Shown piece by piece: positions 17,751-25,737 of a stretch of DNA of 64,000 nt. A program made the translations under genes and the position numbers. Position 1 is the stretch's first letter. Each line of letters opens with the position of its first letter. The stretch is taken from positions 55,330-119,329 of the forward strand of contig JAFWFS010000005.1 in NCBI GenBank assembly GCA_017515475.1. Reading direction: 5' to 3'. Source of the DNA: Erysipelotrichaceae bacterium (GTDB lineage: Bacteria > Bacillota_I > Bacilli_A > Erysipelotrichales > Erysipelotrichaceae). A model generated the notes under the pieces. The model was given only the letters and a program-made list of their open reading frames with translations, ran no database searches and was not told the origin of the DNA.

Positions 17751-17835
17751 TGGTGCACCAGGTGAGACTTGAACTCGCATGGGATTGCCCACACGCCCCT
17801 CAAACGTGCGCGTCTACCTATTCCGCCACTGGTGC
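17751..17835 (-). tRNA. tRNA-Leu (anticodon GAG)
   Basis: 85 nt on the minus strand with encoded CCA and discriminator A. Acceptor GCACCAG / CTGGTGC. The anticodon stem CACGT/GCGTG holds loop TTGAGGG, giving anticodon GAG (reads CUC/CUU). A long variable arm (TGGG...CCCA) identifies leucine. The T-stem has one C-A mismatch. A TATAAT on the minus strand (17844-17849) lies 8 bases before the 5' end. This tRNA matches the CUC specifier of the leuS T-box in this window. Confidence 0.95.
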
Positions 17836-17914
17836 ATACATCTATTATATTCTATTTTCCTCAAAGATGAACAAAAAAGCGTTAAAATATAGATGAAGAA
17901 CAGGAGATCAGAAA

Positions 17915-18853
17915 ATGAGTTCATTTAAAGATTTACGTATCGTTGATAATTTCTATCAGACATCGGCATTTTTCCCGATGCCTACCGTCTGTATCAGTAC
18001 GGTCAATCCGGACGGCAGTCTGAATATCGGTTCCTATTCGCTCTGTTTCCCTTACTACATTGCCGGAAAAGACCGTTATGCGATGCTGCTGGAATGCCGA
18101 AATACATCCAATACCTGCCAGAATCTGCTAAGGACGCACAAGTGCGCCATCAACTTCATTCCGGATGACAGAAAATCCTTTAAGGAAGCAGTCAGACTGG
18201 GCTTCCCTGGACCAAGCGAAGAGAAAATGAAAGAACCGCTGAAGTTTACGATGGAAGACGGACAGGCTGATCCTGCAGATAAGAACAGACCGCAGGTCAT
18301 TGCTGAAGCGTTCCAGGTATTTGAATGCACGTGGAACGTCGATCTGGAAGATGCCGGCAAGTTCAAGGTCGAGGATATCGACGATGGACACCCGGGTCCG
18401 TACAATAATTTCAACGGAATCACTTCCAAGTACGGCGCTCATTTTATCCTGAATATCGATAAGATCCTGATGAAGGAGCGTTACTATGATGCGATCGTCA
18501 ACGGCGTAAAGAAGGACAGCTTCCCGCCGGTTCCGGTCGATTACGGATATCGCGATTCTACCAATTTCTGGTATACGCAGTTCCCGCGTTTCAAGAAACC
18601 GATCGCCGAACCGATCCCTGCACCGAAGGAAGTGGATCTGGATTCCATCAAATATGCGGCCAACCGCTGTGATCCGGATATCAAGTTTACCGACGATGCT
18701 CTGAAGAATTTCGTTAAGGTTCCGCGTCCATTCTTAAAGACCGTACTGAACGGATGCGTCGCATGGGCAAAGGAGAACAATGTTACGCTGATTACGGATG
18801 AACATGTTAAGATCATCAACGACAAGCGGAAACAGGAGAAAGCCAAGAAATAA
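17915..18853 (+). CDS. Flavin reductase-like protein with C-terminal PCP-reductase-like domain
   Basis: 312 residues. Residues 10-200 look like the flavin reductase/split-barrel FMN-binding fold (PMPTVCISTVNPDGSLNIG, then a CxNTSNTCQNL-type segment). Residues about 255-305 (FTDDALKNFVKVPRPFL, a helix, ITDEHVKIIND) follow the pattern of the small C-terminal helical domain of protochlorophyllide reductase subunits (PCP_red): A..l..vP.f....v....a...g...It.e.v. Photosynthesis is not implied; this small domain also occurs elsewhere. AGGAG at 17900 supports the start. Monocistronic. The redox partner is unknown. Confidence 0.8.
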   Translation: MSSFKDLRIVDNFYQTSAFFPMPTVCISTVNPDGSLNIGSYSLCFPYYIAGKDRYAMLLECRNTSNTCQNLLRTHKCAINFIPDDRKSFKEAVRLGFPGPSEEKMKEPLKFTMEDGQADPADKNRPQVIAEAFQVFECTWNVDLEDAGKFKVEDIDDGHPGPYNNFNGITSKYGAHFILNIDKILMKERYYDAIVNGVKKDSFPPVPVDYGYRDSTNFWYTQFPRFKKPIAEPIPAPKEVDLDSIKYAANRCDPDIKFTDDALKNFVKVPRPFLKTVLNGCVAWAKENNVTLITDEHVKIINDKRKQEKAKK

Positions 18854-18856
18854 AAC

Positions 18857-18886
18857 AAAACCGGCAGAATATGCCGGTTTTTTTCT
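18857..18886 (+). terminator. Terminator after flavoprotein gene
   Basis: AAAACCGGCA / TGCCGGTTTT stem, GAATA loop, long T run. Confidence 0.9.
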
Positions 18887-18900
18887 TTTTATTTATGCGT

Positions 18901-20370
18901 TTATTCTGTGATCGTGATTCTTCCTTCGATCTGCGCATCGACGTTGTTCATGCCGACAAGCAGTTCTTCAAAGATCGAGAAATCGTCGGTAATGACCATT
19001 CTGGCTTTCTTATTTGCCAGGACCTGCTCGATCGGAAGATCGAAGAACTCCGTGAAGTTCTTGAAATGATAGTCCTGGATGGCGATCTTCAGCATCTGGT
19101 TGTCGACGATCTTCTTGCCGTTATAGCTGAATTCTTCGAAATCGTGCTTTGATCTGCTGTAGACCATCTTTACTCCTTTGGATACCTGATAGAACTCGGT
19201 GTGGCCGTCTCCGTCAAGCGCATCATCTCTCAGCATGTATTTCATCATGTGTCGGAACTGCTTTCCCGATATTTCCAGCATGTATACAGGAGCGTTGAAA
19301 GGCAGACATTCCTTCAGATCCTGATACTGAACGATCGGTCCCATTTCCTTAAGTCTGATCGATCCGGATGCGTACAGCATGATATCGAAGCTGGAATCTA
19401 CCTGCAGAAGATCGGCAAACAGATTGCCTAGTTCCGTTTCCATGTTTCTTCTTGGATGGGTCAGGGTACGCTTGAAGTTGGTGATGATCCTGTTGTATTT
19501 ACGGTCTGTTTCCTTCTTGTAGGATTCCAGTACTTCTTCCAGAACCTTGTCGGTCCTGCAGGTATTGGTATTGATCGGAACGCATTTCCAGGTATAGTCT
19601 ACCATCTTGTGCTGAACGGTATCGATATCGATATCGAATCTTCCGATCTGGTCCGTTCCTATTCCGACCTGAACGATCGGAACGCCGTTTACGACACACG
19701 GTTCATTCAGAAGGGTATGGGTATGCCCGCCAATGATCAGGTCTACACCCCAGTTCGGGTCCAGCAGGGATGCAAGTTTCTGGTCCTCTTCAAAACCGAT
19801 ATGGGTCAGAAGGACGGTCAGATCGATCCTGGTGGTCTTGTAGTTGTCGATGATGACACCGACCTGTCTGGCAGCTTCCCATACATCTACGAAGGATCCG
19901 ATGACTTCTTCGCTTCTTGTTGAAGCAAGCACTTCTTCCGTGATTATGCCGATAAACATGATCTTCAGGCCGTTTACGTCAATGATCTCATACGGTTTGA
20001 ACAGTCTTGTATGATTGGTCTTGATGTACATGTTGGCGTTGACGATCGGGAACTTGGCGCATTTCTCCAGAAAAAGCAGGTGCGAGAGTCCGTAATCGAC
20101 TTCGTGGTTGCCTACGGTAACGACGTCGGGAGAAAGGAAATTCATCAGCTCTATCGTTGAAAGACCGCGGTATTCGCTGTCGATGATAGATCCTCGGAAC
20201 ATGTCTCCGGCGATCGCAAACAGAGTATTCGGTTCTTCCTCCCTGACCTGTTTAATATACCCTGACAGCAGGGAAACGCCACCCTCGTGGTAGCCTTCCT
20301 TTTCTTCCGCAAGAAAGTCTCCATGCATGTCGTTGGAATGAAGCAGTGTCAGTTTTTCTATCTGTTTCAT
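18901..20370 (-). CDS. Cytoplasmic 5'-nucleotidase/UDP-sugar hydrolase-like metallophosphatase
   Basis: 489 residues from the ATG at 20370, which has GGGAGG at 7 bases. The longer reading from 20400 has no support. Calcineurin-like N-terminal domain: LLHSNDMHGDF, GDMFRGS, GNHEVDYG and GGHTHTLL supply the dinuclear metal ligands. A C-terminal 5'-nucleotidase domain follows (DIMLYASGSIRL, LPFNAPVYMLEISG). Most relatives are secreted, but here there is no signal peptide or wall anchor, so the protein should be cytoplasmic, closer to the YunD type. Probably dephosphorylates nucleotides or nucleotide sugars. Confidence 0.9.
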   Translation of the reverse strand: MKQIEKLTLLHSNDMHGDFLAEEKEGYHEGGVSLLSGYIKQVREEEPNTLFAIAGDMFRGSIIDSEYRGLSTIELMNFLSPDVVTVGNHEVDYGLSHLLFLEKCAKFPIVNANMYIKTNHTRLFKPYEIIDVNGLKIMFIGIITEEVLASTRSEEVIGSFVDVWEAARQVGVIIDNYKTTRIDLTVLLTHIGFEEDQKLASLLDPNWGVDLIIGGHTHTLLNEPCVVNGVPIVQVGIGTDQIGRFDIDIDTVQHKMVDYTWKCVPINTNTCRTDKVLEEVLESYKKETDRKYNRIITNFKRTLTHPRRNMETELGNLFADLLQVDSSFDIMLYASGSIRLKEMGPIVQYQDLKECLPFNAPVYMLEISGKQFRHMMKYMLRDDALDGDGHTEFYQVSKGVKMVYSRSKHDFEEFSYNGKKIVDNQMLKIAIQDYHFKNFTEFFDLPIEQVLANKKARMVITDDFSIFEELLVGMNNVDAQIEGRITITE

Positions 20371-20390
20371 ATAAACCTCCCGATACTGAT

Positions 20391-20433
20391 AAAAAAACAA
20401 CAGAATATCTGATATGGGTTCTATTGTTTTTTT
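20391..20433. terminator. Bidirectional terminator-like hairpin
   Basis: AACAACAGAA / TTCTATTGTT (one mismatch) with T runs on both sides. It separates the lipoprotein gene from the nucleotidase gene, both on the minus strand. Confidence 0.65.
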
Positions 20434-20465
20434 CTGATTCTATTATAGTTTATTATCCCGGCCTA

Positions 20466-21332
20466 TTACCACCTTTTCATCTGGGTGGTAATCTCGTTGA
20501 ACATGGACAGCGTCCATTTTCCGGTGTTCTCAACTTCTTTCAGGAAATCGTAATCCGGGTCTTCAACAGTCTTGCCGTATGCCGCTTCTACGAATTCCAT
20601 TGTCTGGGTGGCGAATCGGTTCACTTTCTCTGCGGCATTTCCCTTCAGGTCTTGCGTATACTCTTTCAGACTTACGGCAGCCGCATAGACTTCATCGGCA
20701 GTTTCCCTGTTGCTTTCATCAATGCCGTAGGCGATCAGCTCATAGCCGTTCAGGATCGTGTCTTTCAATCCGATCAGATCCGTTTCGGTAACGTCTCTGA
20801 ATCTCTTTAGACCCTTGATTGTTTCCTGATACAGACTATCATAATCATCCGCAACATCTTCCCATTTCAGGGTCTGTCTCTTTTCTACGGACAGCCATTG
20901 CGCCTTGGACCATCCCAGGATCTCTACGACATCGTTTCTGATCTTTTCCTTCAGCTGTTCAAAGTCAGGAGACTTGTCATAGGCGGCCTTTACCAGTTCC
21001 TTGATCTCACCCGCAACAAGTGCCAGCTGTACAGAACTGTCGGAAGAGAACAGAGATGTGATCTTTTCCAGCCCTTCGGCGATCCTGAAGAGATCCTCTG
21101 CCGTCTGTTCGCCGTCTTTATCAACACCTGAATTCAGTTCCTCGATGCTTTCAAGAGCATTGTTCAGGATCTTTTCATAGTCGTCTTTCAGAAAGACATC
21201 GGACTGATCTGCGGCATTTCCGACCGTCTCGCTCAATTCGTCATAACGCGCTTTTACATCATCCCAGGAAAGTCCCTTTGCAGAACACGCTCCCAGCATG
21301 ATCACACATAACAGGATCAGGATCTTCTTCAT
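20466..21332 (-). CDS. Hypothetical lipoprotein
   Basis: 288 residues. N-terminal lipoprotein signal KKILILLCVIMLGAC with the lipobox Cys at residue 16. The mature part is acidic and helical, with two similar halves that each begin with W-D/E-DV-(K/A)-x-x-Y-(D) (SWDDVKARYDEL; KWEDVADDYDSL), pointing to an internal duplication. No known domain. Start chosen at the ATG before the signal peptide, with GGGAGG upstream; the frame remains open much further upstream without biological sense. Divergent from the membrane protein at 21420. Confidence 0.85.
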   Translation of the reverse strand: MKKILILLCVIMLGACSAKGLSWDDVKARYDELSETVGNAADQSDVFLKDDYEKILNNALESIEELNSGVDKDGEQTAEDLFRIAEGLEKITSLFSSDSSVQLALVAGEIKELVKAAYDKSPDFEQLKEKIRNDVVEILGWSKAQWLSVEKRQTLKWEDVADDYDSLYQETIKGLKRFRDVTETDLIGLKDTILNGYELIAYGIDESNRETADEVYAAAVSLKEYTQDLKGNAAEKVNRFATQTMEFVEAAYGKTVEDPDYDFLKEVENTGKWTLSMFNEITTQMKRW

Positions 21333-21357
21333 TGCATTATCCTCCCTTATGTGCCTC

Positions 21358-21395
21358 ATTTTAATCGCTTTAAGCGTATTTTTCAATGCTATAAT
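21358..21395. promoter_or_regulatory. Overlapping divergent promoters with shared palindrome
   Basis: Minus strand: TTGAAA, 17-base spacer, TAAAAT (21386 to 21358), for the lipoprotein. Plus strand: extended -10 TGCTATAAT (21387-21395), for the membrane protein. The palindrome CGCTTTAAGCG (21366-21376) sits in the minus spacer and over the plus -35 position, so a bound protein would block both. Confidence 0.6.
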
Positions 21396-21419
21396 CAAGA
21401 TGAAGAAAGGATATATGCC

Positions 21420-22793
21420 ATGTATCGGAAAATCAGATTGCTTGTAATTGCAGTTATTCTGGCTATGACATGCGTTGTTCCTGTTTCGGCCAATTCGGCG
21501 ATCAAGTCCTGGCACGGAACAGACGGCAACGGTGCCTATGCCATGGATGAAGACTGTCCTGTCGTATGTGAAAAAGAGGATCTGATTTTTGATATCGGCA
21601 GTTTCCCTTCCAGTTACTTCGGAAGCAAAGAAGAACTGCAGGCCTATGACGCTTCGGTTACGGCTGTCTATACCCTGAAGAATCCGACCGATTCTCAGAT
21701 CAAAGTCAGACTGGTATTCCCGTTCGGCGAAGATCCTCAGTACCTGTATCATCGGGATGATCCGGTCAACGAAGATCTGGACAAGTATGAGATCCTGAAA
21801 AATGAAGTTCCCGTAGAGAAAAAGATCCGTTATTCTTTAATGACGGGAAGCGGCTTTGATGTTGCGACGGACGTTGAGAGATTAAGGGATGAGTATCTGG
21901 AAGATGCCTTCTTTCAGAAAGATCTTCCTGTCTTCACCTACGTCTATGAAGTTGAAGGTCTGAAAACGGAAGAAAATGCCTATCCGGAATGCAGTCTCGA
22001 ACTGCAGATAGATCCGTCCCTACAGTATCTCGTCATAGGAGAGATGAAGTCATTCAGCAGCGATGCAAAGGGCCATGTTTCAGCCGGATACAGTCCGGCT
22101 GAGAATGGAACGCTTTATTGTTTTTACCTGCTGGGAGAAGATCTGAAAGAAGAACCGGTCTGGAGCGGCTTTACCTTGAATGAAGAAGAAGTTCCCGGAG
22201 AGCTAACGCTGAAAGAAAAGAAACAGATCATTCTGGAAGAAATGATCCTTTCAATGAAACCGGATGAAACAGTATCGGAAACAGACTGGTACAATGCCTG
22301 CATCGATTACATGAAAGAAAGAACGTTTCTGGCGTATGACAGCAGTCCCTTCGCCGATATGACTTACTGTCTGCTTAGATGGTATGAATACGAACTGTCT
22401 TTTGCGGCAGGCGAGATCCTTACCAACTCCGTTAAGGCTCCGATCTATCCGGACATCAACGAATACTACGAACCTGCGCTGTATACTTATCACTATCTGC
22501 TTTCTCCGGCATCGACCTGGGCGGATTTTTCCGATCTGAACATCATCGTCAATACGAAGTATTCCATGATCGGCAACAGCACCTTTAACGAAGAAGAAAA
22601 CAAGTATACGCTGCATTACGACCGTCTGCCGGAGGGAGAGCTTTCTTTCAGTCTGTCGGAAAACGCCTCACCGAAGCACAGCGGAGACAGAGTCTTCTTC
22701 ATCGTAATCGGCATCATGGCCGGAGCTCTGATCGTTTTTCTGTTCCTGGTAAAGATCATCATCGGACTGATCAGAAGACTGATACGCGGATAA
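21420..22793 (+). CDS. Secreted, membrane-anchored hypothetical protein
   Basis: 457 residues. Signal peptide MYRKIRLLVIAVILAMTC..VSA at the N-terminus and one membrane helix near the C-terminus (about 430-450) followed by RR-rich residues, so most of the protein faces outside. The ectodomain has a beta-rich first half (AVYTLKNPTDSQIKVRLVFPF, immunoglobulin-like in feel) and an alpha-rich second half. No named domain recognised. Start ATG 21420 follows GAAAGGA, with a promoter just upstream. It may form a regulatory pair with the divergent lipoprotein. Confidence 0.8.
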   Translation: MYRKIRLLVIAVILAMTCVVPVSANSAIKSWHGTDGNGAYAMDEDCPVVCEKEDLIFDIGSFPSSYFGSKEELQAYDASVTAVYTLKNPTDSQIKVRLVFPFGEDPQYLYHRDDPVNEDLDKYEILKNEVPVEKKIRYSLMTGSGFDVATDVERLRDEYLEDAFFQKDLPVFTYVYEVEGLKTEENAYPECSLELQIDPSLQYLVIGEMKSFSSDAKGHVSAGYSPAENGTLYCFYLLGEDLKEEPVWSGFTLNEEEVPGELTLKEKKQIILEEMILSMKPDETVSETDWYNACIDYMKERTFLAYDSSPFADMTYCLLRWYEYELSFAAGEILTNSVKAPIYPDINEYYEPALYTYHYLLSPASTWADFSDLNIIVNTKYSMIGNSTFNEEENKYTLHYDRLPEGELSFSLSENASPKHSGDRVFFIVIGIMAGALIVFLFLVKIIIGLIRRLIRG

Positions 22794-22796
22794 AAC

Positions 22797-22825
22797 AAAA
22801 GGCATCCTTAAGGATGCCTTGTTTG
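22797..22825 (+). terminator. Terminator after the membrane protein gene
   Basis: Perfect palindrome AAGGCATCCTTAAGGATGCCTT at 22799-22820 (given by its arms AAGGCATCC / GGATGCCTT), followed by GTTTG. Confidence 0.7.
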
Positions 22826-22829
22826 TCAG

Positions 22830-22915
22830 TGGTGCACCAGACAGGACTTGAACCTGCACGAAGTTGCCCCATATGAACCTGAATCATACGCGTCTGCCAA
22901 TTCCGCCACTGGTGC
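22830..22915 (-). tRNA. tRNA-Leu (anticodon CAG)
   Basis: 86 nt on the minus strand with encoded CCA and discriminator A. Acceptor GCACCAG / CTGGTGC. Anticodon stem TATGA/TCATA with loop TTCAGGT gives CAG (reads CUG). Long variable arm typical of leucine. D-arm and acceptor arms are almost the same as in tRNA-Leu(GAG) 5 kb away, while the anticodon and variable arms differ. Confidence 0.95.
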
Positions 22916-22944
22916 ATACACATATATTCTACTACAAAAAATTC

Positions 22945-22972
22945 TTGAAACAAGACCTTATAGTGATAAAAT
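22945..22972 (+). promoter_or_regulatory. Promoter of typA, near-leaderless type
   Basis: TTGAAA (22945-22950), 16-base spacer, extended -10 TGATAAAAT (hexamer 22967-22972), then 8 bases to the ATG at 22981. No Shine-Dalgarno. Confidence 0.65.
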
Positions 22973-22980
22973 AATTAGGT

Positions 22981-24813
22981 ATGGAATTCAGGAAGATTAT
23001 AAATGTGGCTGTAATCGCCCATGTAGATGCCGGAAAATCGACTTTGGTCGACGCTTTTCTGGCGCAGTCTCACGTCTTTTCCGATCACGAAGAAATCGTA
23101 GCCCAGGTCATGGATTCCAACGATCTGGAGCGGGAAAGAGGCATTACGATCTATTCCAAGAACTGTTCCATCAACTACAAAGACTACAAGATCAATATCG
23201 TAGATACTCCGGGACATGCGGATTTTTCCAGTGAAGTAGAACGTATCATCAAAACGGTAGATACCGTTATTCTTCTGGTAGATTCTTCTGAAGGCCCGAT
23301 GCCGCAGACCAGATTCGTCTTAAAGAAATCCCTGGATGCGGGACTTAGACCGATCCTTCTCATCAACAAGATCGACAAGAAGGATGCCCGGATCAATGAA
23401 GTCATCGATGAAGTTTATGATCTGTTTTTGGATCTGAGCGCCAACGACGATCAGCTGGATTTCCCTATCCTTTACGGTATTGCGAGAAACGGCATCGTCA
23501 GATACAATCCTGGCGATTCCAACAACGACATCAATCCGCTGTTCGAGACCATCGTTTCCCATGTAGATCCGTATCCTAACAGAATGGATGAACCGCTGCA
23601 GATGCAGGTGAGTGCACTGGCTTACGACGACTATATCGGCAGGATCGGCATCGGCAGAGTCTATTCCGGCATCATCAGACAGAATGCGATGATTTCCGTA
23701 TGCAACAATCTGAACAAAAGGGAAAACCGCAAAATCGCCAATCTGTACAACTATCAGGGTCTGAAAAGAACGGCGATATCTGAAGCGCAGTGCGGAGACA
23801 TCGTACTGATCAGCGGTATCGAAAATATTGAAATAGGAGATACGATCGGTCCGGAGAACGTCTATGAACCGTTGCCGCAGATCGATATCGAGGAACCTAC
23901 CTTAAGCATGAACTTCATGGTCAACACCTCGCCATTTCAGGGCAAGTCGGGTAAGTATGTTACCAGCCGGAACATCAAGGAAAGACTGGAAAGAGAACTG
24001 GAAGTCAATGTCGGTCTGAAAGTGGAACCGACAGATACGACCGATACGTTCAAAGTCTCCGGAAGAGGTGAGCTGCATCTTTCCATCCTGCTTGAGAACA
24101 TGCGCAGGGAAGGCTATGAGATCGCCGTAAGCAGACCTGAAGTCATCTTTAAGAAGATTGACGGAAAGCTTTGTGAACCGATCGAAGAAGTGATCTGTTC
24201 CGTTCCGAATGAGTATTCCGGTTCTGTCATCAACAAGCTGAATCTGCGTAAGGGACAGATGGTGGATATTCAGGATGAAGGATCCTATACCAAGGTGATC
24301 TATCATGTGCCTACCAGAGGACTGTTGGGTTACCGCAGCGAGTTCATCAACGATACCAAAGGCGAAGGCGTCATGGTCCGCAAGTTCATCGAATATGAAC
24401 CGTTTGCCGGAGAAGTTCCGCAGAGAGCTAACGGAGCCTTGATTTCCATGGCTTCAGGCAAGGCGATGACTTATGCCCTGTGGAATCTGCAGGAAAGAGG
24501 ACAGCTCTTTGTGACGCCGCAGACGGAAGTCTATGAAGGCATGATCGTAGGCGTATCTTCCAAGAATCAGGATATCGAAGTGAATCCTACCGTCAACAAG
24601 AAGATGACAGCCATCCGTTCTACCGGAAACGATGAAGCGATGAAGCTGGTTCCGGCCAGGATCTTCTCGCTGGAAGAAGCGCTGGAGTTCATCAATGACG
24701 ATGAACTGGTGGAAATCACGCCGGATGCAATCCGTTTAAGGAAACGTTATCTGACCAACCTCGATCGCCGCAGACACATGCGGGAAGTGAATAAAGAAGC
24801 AAACAAAGAATGA
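22981..24813 (+). CDS. typA: Ribosome-binding GTPase TypA/BipA
   Basis: 610 residues, full length. Translational GTPase of the EF-G superfamily that acts on ribosomes and 50S assembly, often under cold or stress. G1 is AHVDAGKST (most TypA have AHVDHGKTT), switch region SNDLERERGIT, G3 DTPGHAD with the catalytic His, and NKID. Domain V region with EPTLSMNF and VSGRGELHLSIL, and the TypA-specific C-terminus (RGLLGYRSEF, TEVYEGMIVG) are intact. No ribosome-binding site; see the promoter entry. Confidence 0.95.
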   Translation: MEFRKIINVAVIAHVDAGKSTLVDAFLAQSHVFSDHEEIVAQVMDSNDLERERGITIYSKNCSINYKDYKINIVDTPGHADFSSEVERIIKTVDTVILLVDSSEGPMPQTRFVLKKSLDAGLRPILLINKIDKKDARINEVIDEVYDLFLDLSANDDQLDFPILYGIARNGIVRYNPGDSNNDINPLFETIVSHVDPYPNRMDEPLQMQVSALAYDDYIGRIGIGRVYSGIIRQNAMISVCNNLNKRENRKIANLYNYQGLKRTAISEAQCGDIVLISGIENIEIGDTIGPENVYEPLPQIDIEEPTLSMNFMVNTSPFQGKSGKYVTSRNIKERLERELEVNVGLKVEPTDTTDTFKVSGRGELHLSILLENMRREGYEIAVSRPEVIFKKIDGKLCEPIEEVICSVPNEYSGSVINKLNLRKGQMVDIQDEGSYTKVIYHVPTRGLLGYRSEFINDTKGEGVMVRKFIEYEPFAGEVPQRANGALISMASGKAMTYALWNLQERGQLFVTPQTEVYEGMIVGVSSKNQDIEVNPTVNKKMTAIRSTGNDEAMKLVPARIFSLEEALEFINDDELVEITPDAIRLRKRYLTNLDRRRHMREVNKEANKE

Positions 24814-24839
24814 TCACGCATTAAGTGTGATTTTCTTTT
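24813..24839 (+). terminator. Terminator after typA
   Basis: ATCACG / TGTGAT stem (last pair G-T), loop CATTAAG, then TTTTCTTTT. Confidence 0.65.
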
Positions 24840-24849
24840 GCATTTTAGG

Positions 24850-24855
24850 TACAAT
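24850..24855 (+). promoter_or_regulatory. Putative -10 box of the U32 operon, leaderless type
   Basis: TACAAT ending exactly 6 bases before ATG 24862. No Shine-Dalgarno and no clear -35. Confidence 0.45.
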
Positions 24856-24861
24856 GAGTTT

Positions 24862-25737
24862 ATGGAACTTCTGGTGACACTCAGAAAGAAATCGCTGCTG
24901 GAAAAGATTGAGCCGATCGTTGACGGCGTCATAATCGGCAGGCTTTTTACCAGTGCGTACAACTATTCTCTACAGGAGATTAGGGATATTGCCGAGTACT
25001 GTCACGACAATGCCTTAAAGTGCTATATTGCCATGGACAACTTCATTTCCGAAGATGATCTGGAAACGCTGGATGCGTATCTGATGTTCATCCGGGAACT
25101 GAACTTGGACGGCATTTATTACCATGATCTTTGTGTCGTGGAAAGGGCGATTCCCTACGGTCTGCTTCCAAGACTGATCTATGACGGCAAGACGGTATTG
25201 TGCAATACTCTGGATACCGCATTTGTGTTGAGTCAGGGAATCCGATCGGCAGTAATTTCCAGAGAACTGACCCTTCCGGAAGTCAGACATATCGTTGAAG
25301 GAAATCCGCACCGGGTGGACATGCAGATATTCGGACATCTGCGGATGTCCTATTCCCGCAGGAAGTTTTTGACGAACTATTTCAATGAAATCAACAGGGA
25401 ATACGATTATCTGAATAAGGAAACGCTGAAACTGGTAGAAGAAAAAAGAGACTACGCCTTGCCGATCATGGAAGATGATCAGGGCACGATGATCTATACG
25501 GACTATATCTTTGAGATGTTCAGGGAACTGTGCGATCTAAGGGATAATCTGAGGGCCGGAATCATCGATACGCTGTTTATTGAAGACGAGAGTCTGATCG
25601 TACAGATCTGCAGGGATTATGCCCGTCTTACGCCGGAAAACAGGGAATTTATCAGAAACAACCTGATCTACAATCATCCGGACAACTATTCTACCGGATA
25701 TCTGTATCAGAAAACGAACATAAGCAAAGATGAATAA
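24862..25737 (+). CDS. U32 family protein, TrhP1-like (tRNA hydroxylation)
   Basis: 291 residues. Peptidase-U32-like N-terminal TIM-barrel homologue without the cysteine cluster, as in Bacillus YrrN (TrhP1), which with YrrO (TrhP2) is needed for 5-hydroxyuridine at tRNA position 34. Visible family features: DGVIIGRLFTSAYNYSL near the N-terminus, DGIYYHDLCVVERA, and FGHLRMSYSRRKFLTNYF. Start ATG 24862 removes eight unsupported residues. Overlaps the second U32 gene by 8 bases, so the pair is co-expressed. Assignment to tRNA hydroxylation comes from the pairing. Confidence 0.85.
   Translation: MELLVTLRKKSLLEKIEPIVDGVIIGRLFTSAYNYSLQEIRDIAEYCHDNALKCYIAMDNFISEDDLETLDAYLMFIRELNLDGIYYHDLCVVERAIPYGLLPRLIYDGKTVLCNTLDTAFVLSQGIRSAVISRELTLPEVRHIVEGNPHRVDMQIFGHLRMSYSRRKFLTNYFNEINREYDYLNKETLKLVEEKRDYALPIMEDDQGTMIYTDYIFEMFRELCDLRDNLRAGIIDTLFIEDESLIVQICRDYARLTPENREFIRNNLIYNHPDNYSTGYLYQKTNISKDE

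Noticed and set aside
21333..21752. N-terminal extension of the lipoprotein frame
   Set aside because: The lipoprotein signal starts at 21332 with a good ribosome site; the upstream frame lies over another gene.
17751..22915. Two similar tRNA-Leu genes as repeat ends of a mobile element
   Set aside because: They have different anticodons and variable arms, and the DNA between them holds ordinary genes without integrase or transposase.
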